A model generated the notes under the pieces. It ran no database searches, was not told the DNA's origin, and worked only from the letters and a program-made list of their open reading frames with translations. This document shows, one piece after another, positions 15,516-22,961 of a stretch of 34,487 nucleotides of DNA (within the stretch, counting starts at the first letter, position 1; every line of letters begins with the position of its first letter). The position numbers and the translations under genes were made by a program. The DNA lies in NCBI GenBank assembly GCA_022712845.1, contig JAFLJV010000234.1:1-34487 (forward strand), in the 5' to 3' direction. Origin of the DNA: Sulfurimonas sp. (lineage in GTDB: Bacteria; Campylobacterota; Campylobacteria; Campylobacterales; Sulfurimonadaceae).

Positions 15516-16911
15516 TCTACTAGTATTATTTCTATTTATAACAACACTTAATGCAAAAAGTTTTGAAGACTTTAAACGTTCTGAGTCTCAATCATTTAAA
15601 GCATATAAAGATGAAAGAGATAGTGCTTTTAACAAATATTTGTTACAACATTGGAAAATATATGATGTGCAAAATTCAATTCCATTATATGAAAAACCAA
15701 AACCAAGAGATATTATTCCAGCAAGTGCAAAAAGGTTAAAACCAGTTGGACCAGAGATTTCTATATATGTTAAAAAAATTTCTCAAGAAAAAACTCTATT
15801 TAATGAAAAAACTAAAGAAAAAAAAGATATAAGTTTTGATTTTTTTGGTTCTTATCAAGAGTTTAATATTCCAAAAGGCATAAAAAAAGCAAACTTTTAT
15901 CCTCAAAATCAAAGAGGAATATCAAATTTTTTCTCTAAAGCAGCTTCCAGTGAGTATAATGGTTTAATTTCCAATATAAAAAATGTATCAAAAAAAATGG
16001 ATTTAAATGATTGGGGAGTATATTTACTTATAGTTAAAATTTCAAATACACTTTTTACAAATCAAGATAATTCAAGGCTCTTGAGTTGGTTTATTTTTAA
16101 TAAAATGGGTTATGCCGTTAAGGTAGGTTTAGCAAAAAAACATGTTGTATTGATGCATTATTCAAAAAAAACTATATATTCTACGCCGCATTATAAATTT
16201 AAAGATAAAAAATATTATGTTGTAGCTAATTACGCAAAAGAAAGTGTTGGAAGAGTTTTTTCTTATAATCAAGACTATCCAGGGTCAGATAAAGAGTTAG
16301 ATTTATCTTTAAAAAAACTTCCTAAATTACCACTGAGTATAAATAAAAAAACATTAGAATTTAAACGTTTTGGAAATATATATAGTGTACCTTATGAATA
16401 TAATAAAAATATTATTGATTTTATGGCTACATATCCGCAAGCGGACTATGAAACATTTTTTAATGCTCCACTTGATTATATAACATATAAAAGTATTGCT
16501 ATATCATTAAAAAAACATATTGATGGTAAAAAAGCAAGTGATGCTCTTAATTTTATACTAAATTTTGTACAAAAAGCTTTTAAATATGAACGTGATGATA
16601 AACAATTTGGAAGAGAAAAAGTGATGTTTGCACAAGAAACACTATTTTTTGATAAATCTGATTGTGAAGATAGAGCAGTTCTTTTTTCTTATTTAGTAAA
16701 AGAGTTGTTTAGCATAGGGGTCATAGGAGTTAAGTACAAAAATCATATGGCAACAGCTTTAAATATTCCAATCAAAGGTGATACAGTAAGAGCAGGTTCA
16801 AAAAAATTTGTTTTAGCAGATCCAACATATATAGATGCAACTATAGGTATGAGTATGTTAGAGTATAAAAACATACAACCACAAAGTTATGTAATTGTAA
16901 AAAAATATTAA
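15451..16911 (+). CDS. Secreted transglutaminase-like protein
   Basis: About 486 residues with an N-terminal export signal (hydrophobic core ending T-T-L-N-A before K-S-F-E-D-F). The last 130 residues resemble the transglutaminase/papain-like fold, with a Cys in K-S-D-C-E-D-R-A (about 405), His in Y-K-N-H-M-A-T-A (about 430) and Asp in L-A-D-P-T-Y-I-D, the expected triad. The middle is unrecognised. The start lies inside flgH: ATG 15451, TTG 15454 or GTG 15460 after GAGGGAG at 15444-15450; the GTG has the best spacing. Overlap with flgH is 56-65 bases, so translation is probably coupled. It may act on periplasmic or cell-wall substrates near the flagellum, which is inference. Confidence 0.75.
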   Translation: MLIVQYNKVGELKLFRLFGHFSLLVLFLFITTLNAKSFEDFKRSESQSFKAYKDERDSAFNKYLLQHWKIYDVQNSIPLYEKPKPRDIIPASAKRLKPVGPEISIYVKKISQEKTLFNEKTKEKKDISFDFFGSYQEFNIPKGIKKANFYPQNQRGISNFFSKAASSEYNGLISNIKNVSKKMDLNDWGVYLLIVKISNTLFTNQDNSRLLSWFIFNKMGYAVKVGLAKKHVVLMHYSKKTIYSTPHYKFKDKKYYVVANYAKESVGRVFSYNQDYPGSDKELDLSLKKLPKLPLSINKKTLEFKRFGNIYSVPYEYNKNIIDFMATYPQADYETFFNAPLDYITYKSIAISLKKHIDGKKASDALNFILNFVQKAFKYERDDKQFGREKVMFAQETLFFDKSDCEDRAVLFSYLVKELFSIGVIGVKYKNHMATALNIPIKGDTVRAGSKKFVLADPTYIDATIGMSMLEYKNIQPQSYVIVKKY

Positions 16912-16914
16912 AAC

Positions 16915-18804
16915 TTAAGATAATACAAATTTATTTTTCCCTAGTTCTTTAGCTTTATACATTGCCTTATCAGCACTTACTATTATATCTTGGATATTTT
17001 TTTTATCATCTGGGAAGATTGATATGCCTATACTTAGTGTTATATTTATTTTATTGTCTTCAAGTAAAAATTCTTTAGATATAGTTTTTAGAAATTTATC
17101 ACATATATTTCTAACTTCTTTTTTAGCTATATCTATATTTTGATTGAGATTTGTAAGTACAATTGCAAATTCATCACCACTTAATCTAGCTAATACATCT
17201 TCTTTTCTTATTGTATTACGCAATCGTTGAGCTACTTCTATTATTAACATATCACCAATGCTATGCCCATAATTATCATTAATAGATTTAAAATTATCTA
17301 AATCAATGAAAAGAAAAGCGTGTATAAAACCATTTTCTTTGGCTTTGAAAAAAAATTCATTTAGTTTTTGTTTTAATGATTTTTTATTTAAAGTATCGGT
17401 TAAATAATCATGATTTGCTTGGTACTCTGCTATTTTTTGAGCATTTTTTATATCACTTATATCTAAGAAGTGTGCTATATAGTGAGTTGTTTCATTATCT
17501 TCATTTTTAATTGCTGTAATTGATAGTCTTTCTGTGTATATCTTACCATTTTTCTTTTTGTTATATATCTCTCCGTCCCATTTACCAGCATCAATAATAG
17601 TATTCCACATATTTTTAAAAAACTCTTCATCATGTTTTTTAGAGTTAAGAATGTTCATTTGTTTTCCAATAACCTCTTCTTTAGAGTAACCAGTAATTTC
17701 ACTAAATGAACTATTGATTTTAAGTATAGTTGCGTGTATATCTGTAATAGCCATAGCCTCATGAGCATTAAAAGCGTAAGATGCTATTCTAAGTTTATCT
17801 ATGCTTCGTTCATTTTCTATTAATGCTGTTCTTGATATAAAAAATAAAATAATAAGTGATATAAATGAGATTAACCATAAAGATGATGTTATATATAATG
17901 AATTTTGTGCCTGTGAACCTTTTTTTTGTACATTAAGAATATAGTTTGAAAAAATTTCTTTTGATATTTTGTTTAACATCTCTATATATTTTGAGCTATG
18001 ATTAAAACACTCAGAAGCATTAGTATGATTTAGTGAGCCATAAATCAATCCATCTCTACAGATTTCTACAGTATTTAAAATATCTTTTGAAAAATTTAAT
18101 GAGTAAATATTTACTGAATTTTTTGAAGAAAATTTTAAAAATTCATAGATTTTATTTTCTTGTTCTATTTTAAATTGCTCGATATTATGTTTTGTATTTA
18201 TTAAAGTATTGCTAATAAGATTATTATAAATATATGCACGTTCTAAACCAGCTTGTTCTTTAAGTAGTTCTAGTTTTATGATAGAAATTGTATCAATTGT
18301 AGATTCATTATGAACTGAATAAAAGAATTTCATCAATAAAATCAGTTTTGAATTTATACTCGTATAGTAATTTATTATACCACTATAGTCTATATTAGAC
18401 TCTTCTACCGTTTTTCTAATTTTAGTTATTTTAGCAAACTCTTTGTTGATATCTTCAATAATGGAGTGTGTGTTTTTATTAAAAATTTCTGTTGGGTATT
18501 GCTGTATTTCATATGTATATTTTTTATATGCTTGATCACTTTTTATATATTGTTTTGTAAGTTGTTTATTGTATTTTACTTTATTATCAGCGACTATGTA
18601 ACCAGCTTCTAAACCTCTTTCTAGTTGAATATTATAAACTAAATCACTTATAGAGCTAATCACATATGAAGAGCTTTTAATTATGTTTGATATATATAAT
18701 TTTTTGTATTCATTTAAAATAGAATTAATAGAGAAATATAGTAGTGTTAATATAGGTATAGTAAAAATTAATAAAATTTTCACTTTAAGTGATTTACTTT
18801 GCAT
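16915..18804 (-). CDS. Membrane diguanylate cyclase with NIT-like sensor and PAS domain
   Basis: Predicted to make cyclic di-GMP. 629 residues: membrane helix at about 9-27; a periplasmic helical domain at about 30-300 with I-Q-L-E-R-G-L-E-A-G-Y and Q-A-G-L-E-R-A, typical of nitrate/nitrite-sensing (NIT) domains; a second membrane helix at about 303-325; a PAS domain at about 335-450 ending in T-H-Y-I-A-H-F-L-D-I-S; and a GGDEF domain. The active-site loop is S-G-D-E-F (about 540), a known active variant, with an R-x-x-D inhibitory site (R-K-E-D) five residues before it. There is no EAL domain. The actual ligand is not shown by sequence. The Shine-Dalgarno is weak. Confidence 0.9.
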   Translation of the reverse strand: MQSKSLKVKILLIFTIPILTLLYFSINSILNEYKKLYISNIIKSSSYVISSISDLVYNIQLERGLEAGYIVADNKVKYNKQLTKQYIKSDQAYKKYTYEIQQYPTEIFNKNTHSIIEDINKEFAKITKIRKTVEESNIDYSGIINYYTSINSKLILLMKFFYSVHNESTIDTISIIKLELLKEQAGLERAYIYNNLISNTLINTKHNIEQFKIEQENKIYEFLKFSSKNSVNIYSLNFSKDILNTVEICRDGLIYGSLNHTNASECFNHSSKYIEMLNKISKEIFSNYILNVQKKGSQAQNSLYITSSLWLISFISLIILFFISRTALIENERSIDKLRIASYAFNAHEAMAITDIHATILKINSSFSEITGYSKEEVIGKQMNILNSKKHDEEFFKNMWNTIIDAGKWDGEIYNKKKNGKIYTERLSITAIKNEDNETTHYIAHFLDISDIKNAQKIAEYQANHDYLTDTLNKKSLKQKLNEFFFKAKENGFIHAFLFIDLDNFKSINDNYGHSIGDMLIIEVAQRLRNTIRKEDVLARLSGDEFAIVLTNLNQNIDIAKKEVRNICDKFLKTISKEFLLEDNKINITLSIGISIFPDDKKNIQDIIVSADKAMYKAKELGKNKFVLS

Positions 18805-18874
18805 ATTAATATTTTAGTATAAAAATATTATAAACTATTTAAAACAGCTAAATAATTAAGTAAAATACCTAATT

Positions 18875-20413
18875 TTAGTAATTATATGCTACTTTATAAG
18901 TTGGATCATCTTCTTCGTATGAGCAGTGCGGTCCAGCTTTTTTAAGTATAGCTTTACAATCTGCTGAAAGATGGCGAAGAAGAAGATTTTTGCCACTATC
19001 TTCATATTTTTTAGTAATCATATCAATAGCTTCAACTCCTGATGAGTCCATAACTCTTGCATTTTTAAAATCAATCACAACTTTAGGTGGGTCATTTGGT
19101 ATATCAAAATTATCTCCAAATGTAGTTGCACTTCCAAAAAATAGAGGACCATCAAGCTCATAAACTTTAGTTCCATCTGCTTCAGAGTGAATTTTAGCCG
19201 TTATCCTTGCATGTTTCCAAGCAAAAGCAAGAGCAGATATGATAACACCAGCAATCACTGCGATAGCTAAATCTTCAACAACTGTTATAACAGTAACTGT
19301 AACCATTACAAATGCATCAGTACGAGGCATCTTGTTAAGTCTTGAAAAACTAGACCATTCAAATGTACCTATACTAACCATAAACATAATCCCTATCAGA
19401 ACAGCTACAGGTATAGCATTTAAAACTCCACTCATAGATACAACTAAGATGATAAGTCCAACTGCTGCAACAAAAGATGAAAGTCTACCAATACCACCAG
19501 AAGTATAGTTAATGATACTTTGACCAATCATCGCACAACCAGCCATACCACCAAAAAATCCACAAGTGATGTTTCCAGTTCCTTGAGCTATACACTCTTT
19601 GTTTGCAGAACCACGAGTGTTACTAAGCTCATCTAAAACAGATAGTGTAAGAAGAGACTCGATGATACCAACCATTGCTACAATAACAGCAAATGGAAGA
19701 ACTAAAATAATAGCATCAAGACTAAATAGATAATCACTTACAACAAATGTAGGAAGTTGACCAGCAAACTGACTCATATCAGATAAACCACTTAAAAGTA
19801 GTGTATCCGCTCCACTAAAATATACACCAACAGTCACGGCAATAATTGCTATAAGACCTGCGGGAACAGCTTTAGTAAACTTAGGAAGTATATACATAAT
19901 AGCCATAGTTACAAGAACTAAAACATACATCATGTAGTTTTGCCCCTCAAAGAACTTAAATTGAGCAGTAGCAATAACTATAGCCAAACCATTTACAAAA
20001 CCATGAATTGCAGGAGTTGGAACAAGACGGATAAATTTACCAAGTTTTAAAGCACCAATAGCTACTTGAATAATTCCAGCAATAACAGTAGCAAGAAGAA
20101 TATAATGAAGCACTCCCATAGCAAGAGCTTCACCAACTATACCTTGTGCTGATAACATATCATTTACTTGAAGTGAAAGCCCAACTAAAACAATAGCAAC
20201 TGCTCCAGTAGCACCAGATATCATCCCTGGTTTACCACCTATAAGAGCTGTAATTAAACCTAAAATAAAAGCAGTATAAAGCCCAACTATAGGACTAACA
20301 CCAGCTATGAAACTAAATGCAATAGCTTCAGGAACTAAGGCAACAGCAACAACTAAACCAGATAAAATATCATTTTTGATATTTGCCGATGAGTATTTCT
20401 TTAAATCAAACAA
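18875..20413 (-). CDS. SulP-family anion transporter with STAS domain
   Basis: Inner-membrane transporter of 512 residues for sulfate, bicarbonate or another anion. It has about 10-14 hydrophobic segments. Near the start are G-L-V-V-A-V-A-L-V-P-E-A-I-A-F and P-I-V-G-L-Y-T-A-F, the SulP signature. A cytoplasmic STAS domain lies at about 405-512 with V-V-I-D-F-K-N-A-R-V-M-D-S-S-G-V-E-A. The start is TTG 20413, about ten bases after AAGG; no ATG is available. In a chemolithoautotroph a bicarbonate role would be plausible, but substrate cannot be read from sequence. Confidence 0.9.
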   Translation of the reverse strand: MFDLKKYSSANIKNDILSGLVVAVALVPEAIAFSFIAGVSPIVGLYTAFILGLITALIGGKPGMISGATGAVAIVLVGLSLQVNDMLSAQGIVGEALAMGVLHYILLATVIAGIIQVAIGALKLGKFIRLVPTPAIHGFVNGLAIVIATAQFKFFEGQNYMMYVLVLVTMAIMYILPKFTKAVPAGLIAIIAVTVGVYFSGADTLLLSGLSDMSQFAGQLPTFVVSDYLFSLDAIILVLPFAVIVAMVGIIESLLTLSVLDELSNTRGSANKECIAQGTGNITCGFFGGMAGCAMIGQSIINYTSGGIGRLSSFVAAVGLIILVVSMSGVLNAIPVAVLIGIMFMVSIGTFEWSSFSRLNKMPRTDAFVMVTVTVITVVEDLAIAVIAGVIISALAFAWKHARITAKIHSEADGTKVYELDGPLFFGSATTFGDNFDIPNDPPKVVIDFKNARVMDSSGVEAIDMITKKYEDSGKNLLLRHLSADCKAILKKAGPHCSYEEDDPTYKVAYNY

Positions 20414-20549
20414 TGGTTATATGCCTTAAAAGTATAGGATTTTTCAATTTTGAAATTGTATCTAAAATGTGATGAATCTTTGCTTTTTTTAAATATTTTA
20501 TGTGATAAAAGTGGGGATGTGTTTAGATATTTATCCTTAGGTTTAAGTA

Positions 20550-20789
20550 CTACTTATAAATATCACCACGAGTATCAACTTTTAAAACTTTTATCTCTTC
20601 TTCGTTTATATGAAACAAAATTCTATACTTTGATATTCTTAGTCTATAAATTGGAGGTATATTGTTTCCAGTTATTTTTTTAATATCTCCATCTGGGATA
20701 TTGTTAATAGCTTCAAAAATTTTGATTTGCAGTTTCTTTTGGTAAGTTGCAAACTTTTTTTCAAATGTTTTTGAATATGATATTTTCAT
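20550..20789 (-). CDS. RelE/ParE-family toxin
   Basis: A 79-residue toxin of the RelE/ParE superfamily. It shows Y-S-K-T-F-E-K-K-F at the N-terminus, I-Y-R-L-R-I-S-K-Y-R-I-L-F-H-I in the central strands and V-D-T-R-G-D-I-Y at the end. RelE members cleave mRNA on the ribosome, ParE members poison gyrase; the sequence does not decide. It overlaps the antitoxin gene by four bases (ATGA), the usual antitoxin-first arrangement. About 135 bases between this gene and the SulP start hold no gene I can support. Confidence 0.85.
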   Translation of the reverse strand: MKISYSKTFEKKFATYQKKLQIKIFEAINNIPDGDIKKITGNNIPPIYRLRISKYRILFHINEEEIKVLKVDTRGDIYK

Positions 20790-21034
20790 AAGTTAAATTT
20801 TTTAGCAAACTCATCTTGAGATGAAAAACTATCATCTTTTAAAATTGATAAAATTTCTTTTTCATCTTCAGCCTCTAAAAGAAGTTTAACCTGAGCCTTT
20901 TTCTCTTTACTTTTGTTAAGGTACTCACTTAAACTTTCACGAATCATTTGTGATATAGATTTGTTTTCTAAAAAACTAAATGCTCTAGCTTGTTCATAAA
21001 GTGCTTCATCAATAGTTAAATTAAGTCTATGCAT
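20786..21034 (-). CDS. Ribbon-helix-helix (CopG-like) antitoxin
   Basis: An 82-residue antitoxin partner of the RelE-like toxin. The N-terminal R-L-N-L-T-I-D-E-A-L-Y-E-Q-A strand plus two helices (S-I-S-Q-M-I-R-E-S-L) fit an RHH DNA-binding fold. The charged C-terminal half would wrap the toxin. AAAGGAG (minus strand, 21040-21046) sits five bases before the ATG. Autorepression from the promoter just upstream is expected for the family. Confidence 0.85.
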   Translation of the reverse strand: MHRLNLTIDEALYEQARAFSFLENKSISQMIRESLSEYLNKSKEKKAQVKLLLEAEDEKEILSILKDDSFSSQDEFAKKFNL

Positions 21035-21066
21035 TAATACTCCTTTACATAGTGATGTATTAATGT

Positions 21067-21075
21067 ATTATAGCA
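21067..21075 (-). promoter_or_regulatory. Extended -10 promoter of the RelE/CopG operon
   Basis: Read on the minus strand as TGCTATAAT, a perfect TGn-extended -10, 32 bases before the antitoxin ATG. A direct repeat ATGTATTA-ATGTATTA (plus strand 21055-21070) overlaps it and is a candidate binding site for the antitoxin. Confidence 0.6.
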
Positions 21076-21094
21076 TAAGTTGTACTTTATATAA

Positions 21095-21108
21095 AAAGTG
21101 GAGATTCA
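21095..21108. repeat. 14-base repeat AAAGTGGAGATTCA (copy 1)
   Basis: Identical to 33981-33994. Both copies lie upstream of a minus-strand toxin-antitoxin operon, and partial similarity extends about ten bases beyond (ACTG.GA). Confidence 0.7.
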
Positions 21109-21153
21109 ATTACTGTGATATATATGTTAAAGCAACAACATATTATATGCTTA

Positions 21154-22157
21154 TTAACTCATTAACTGATGATTTTTTTTTAGTTCGTATTCCATTTTTG
21201 AGCTCCAACCGTCAGGTAGAGCTATTTCAATCACTTTATGAATAATCTCTGGCTCATCCATATCTTTATACTTTCCAGATGTTGCTTTTACAACAACATC
21301 ATTTAATGAATCGGGTATTTCTGATATTTTCAATGCTTGAGAGCCAATACAGTCTTTTAATAAATTGACCATATCAACACATTCATCAGATACATGAACA
21401 AAATAGATACTTTCTTCAAAGATAATTACTTATTCAATATAATCAGAAATCAAAATACAGATATGATGAATCTCGTCAATATTACCTTTCTCACCTACTT
21501 CACCAAAACTTAAATTTAAACGTTGCAATAACCCTTCAAAAGGGGGCATTAATTTTTGCATTTCTGCAAATTTAAGACTGATCCAGTCTAAAAATTGATC
21601 TTGTTCAATATGAATTAATAGTTTGGTATATAAATTATGCCTTAGATTTTCAAGTTTTCTAAATTTAGGTTTATTTAGATGTAGTAATAATTCAGATGCA
21701 AGCCTCCATTCCCACCCTGTCGGTTCGTCAATAACGATTCGTTTAATAATGGGAGGGTAAGAATTAAAAGCCTCAACCTTTGTCTGATTATCTTCAAGAA
21801 TAATTTTATCAGATATATTTCCTAATTCAGCTAATATAAACTCTTCGTGTAGATTTCTCCACGAAAATAATAAATTGGCAGTATATCTCTTATCATCTGA
21901 GTCAATGATTTTATGGCAGTTTCTACATAACCATATAGCATTTGTAATTTCAGCTCGTGCTACATCACTCATAGTACTTACATGTCTTTTGGAACTTGAT
22001 TTTGCTCCATATATATGTGCAGCTTCACCTATAGCGTAGATTTATTAATATTATCATTAGGACCAACCGTAGCTATCCTACAATCAGGATTTGAACATTT
22101 AAATGCAGCTCTTTTAGCTAACGTATCAATAGTAGCTTTACTAAAATCTGGTCTCAT
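21154..22157 (-). pseudogene. HNH endonuclease gene broken by a frameshift and an in-frame stop
   Basis: Three fragments read as one protein of about 334 residues. From ATG 22157 the frame gives F-K-C-S-N-P-D-C-R and V-G-P-N, then stops at 22029-22031. One frame over it continues A-I-G-E-A-A-H-I-Y-G-A, N-A-I-W-L-C-R-N-C-H-K-I-I-D and W-R-N-L-H-E-E-F, the zinc-binding HNH nuclease pattern. This implies one lost base near 22033-22040. A TAA at 21430-21432 interrupts again, and the same frame goes on for 92 more codons to 21154 (F-E-E-S-I-Y-F-V-H-V; A-L-P-D-G-W). Such HNH proteins occur in defence and mobile regions. The alternative is that the fragments at 21430-21972 and 21154-21372 are separate genes, or that the base is a sequencing error. 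Confidence 0.7.
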
Positions 22158-22300
22158 AATCTGAATCTAAACTTCCTTTTGTTCATATAACTATTTTTAC
22201 TAAAAGCATTATAATTTTTGAAAGCTTATAAAAAACTTTTAGAAAAAGGTATAGAGTTATTTTTATACTTTTTTAGATAATTTTGTAAAAATTCATTATT

Positions 22301-22329
22301 TTGACAATAGATATGTAATATGATATACT
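22301..22329 (+). promoter_or_regulatory. Promoter of mazEF
   Basis: TTGACA (22301-22306) and TATACT (22324-22329) with an exact 17-base spacer, a near-consensus sigma-70 promoter. The transcript start would fall around 22336, inside the palindrome that follows. The rest of the gap from 22158 is AT-rich with no gene; a minus-strand TATAAT at 22208-22213 may serve the HNH pseudogene. Confidence 0.8.
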
Positions 22330-22330
22330 T

Positions 22331-22340
22331 TGTATATACA
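22331..22340. promoter_or_regulatory. TGTATATACA palindromic operator upstream of mazE
   Basis: A perfect ten-base palindrome immediately after the -10 and over the expected transcript start, where MazE/MazEF binding would block transcription. The same palindrome occurs at 33891-33900. Confidence 0.55.
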
Positions 22341-22360
22341 TTGATACAAAAGGCTAAATA

Positions 22361-22606
22361 ATGACAGCAACAATTTCATCATGGGGAAACTCACAAGGTT
22401 TAAGACTTCCTAAAAATATTATGCAAGAACTTCACTTACATGTAGGAGATAAGTTAAATATATTTATGAAAAATCAAAAAATTATACTAGAGCCAGTTGT
22501 ATCAAAAAGAGAAATAATTGATATAAATGATTTAGTTAAAGATATGCCAGTAAATTATATAGCAAGTGAAGAGTTTACAGATAGCACAGGAAAAGAGGAG
22601 TGGTAG
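22361..22606 (+). CDS. mazE: MazE-like antitoxin
   Basis: An 81-residue antitoxin with an AbrB/SpoVT-type DNA-binding N-terminus (I-S-S-W-G-N-S-Q-G-L-R-L-P-K) and an acidic C-terminal tail that would occupy the MazF active site. AAAAGG (22348-22353) is seven bases before the ATG. It overlaps mazF by seven bases. A strong promoter and palindrome upstream suggest autoregulation. Confidence 0.93.
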   Translation: MTATISSWGNSQGLRLPKNIMQELHLHVGDKLNIFMKNQKIILEPVVSKREIIDINDLVKDMPVNYIASEEFTDSTGKEEW

Positions 22607-22932
22607 ATTATATTCCTGAGCAAGGTGACATAGTTACTTTAAATTTTGACCTACAAAGTGGGCATGAGCAAAAAGGTAGAAGACCTGCTCTGATACTTAG
22701 CAATAAAACTTTTAACAAACACTTAGGTTTAGCTTTTGCTTGCCCTATCACAAATACAAAATGGGGTATAGCTTTTCATGTTAAAGTAAATAGTGAAAAT
22801 ATAACTGGTTTTGTAATGAGTGAACAGATGAAGTCTATTGACTATACTTCTAGAAAAATTAAATTTATAAAAAAAGCTGATGAGGCAACTTTAAATAGAA
22901 TTTTAAGTATCGTTGATAGTATTTTAAAGTAA
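22600..22932 (+). CDS. mazF: MazF-like mRNA interferase toxin
   Basis: A sequence-specific endoribonuclease of 110 residues. Signature segments are Q-G-D-I-V-T-L-N-F-D, G-H-E-Q-K-G-R-R-P-A-L-I-L-S (catalytic Arg region), A-C-P-I-T-N-T and S-E-Q-M-K-S-I-D (catalytic Ser/Thr region and dimer strand). GTG start at 22600 lies inside the mazE end behind AAAAGAGGAG, giving coupled translation. Convergent with valS. Confidence 0.94.
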   Translation: MVDYIPEQGDIVTLNFDLQSGHEQKGRRPALILSNKTFNKHLGLAFACPITNTKWGIAFHVKVNSENITGFVMSEQMKSIDYTSRKIKFIKKADEATLNRILSIVDSILK

Positions 22933-22934
22933 AA

Positions 22935-22961
22935 CTTAAGGGTTAAAACCTAACCCTTAAG
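22935..22961. terminator. Bidirectional hairpin between mazF and valS
   Basis: Perfect 11-base arms (22935-22945 and 22951-22961) with a five-base loop. On the minus strand it is followed by TTTT, so it fits a rho-independent terminator of valS. The valS stop (TAG, 22950-22952) is at the loop edge and its last codons form one arm. Confidence 0.8.

Noticed and set aside
20450..20683. Plus-strand frame of 77 codons between the SulP gene and the toxin gene
   Set aside because: It runs antisense over the RelE-like toxin, has no ribosome-binding site and no recognisable protein pattern.
21063..21245. Plus-strand frame of 60 codons upstream of the RelE/CopG operon
   Set aside because: Half of it is antisense to the HNH pseudogene and the rest is promoter DNA; composition does not look coding.
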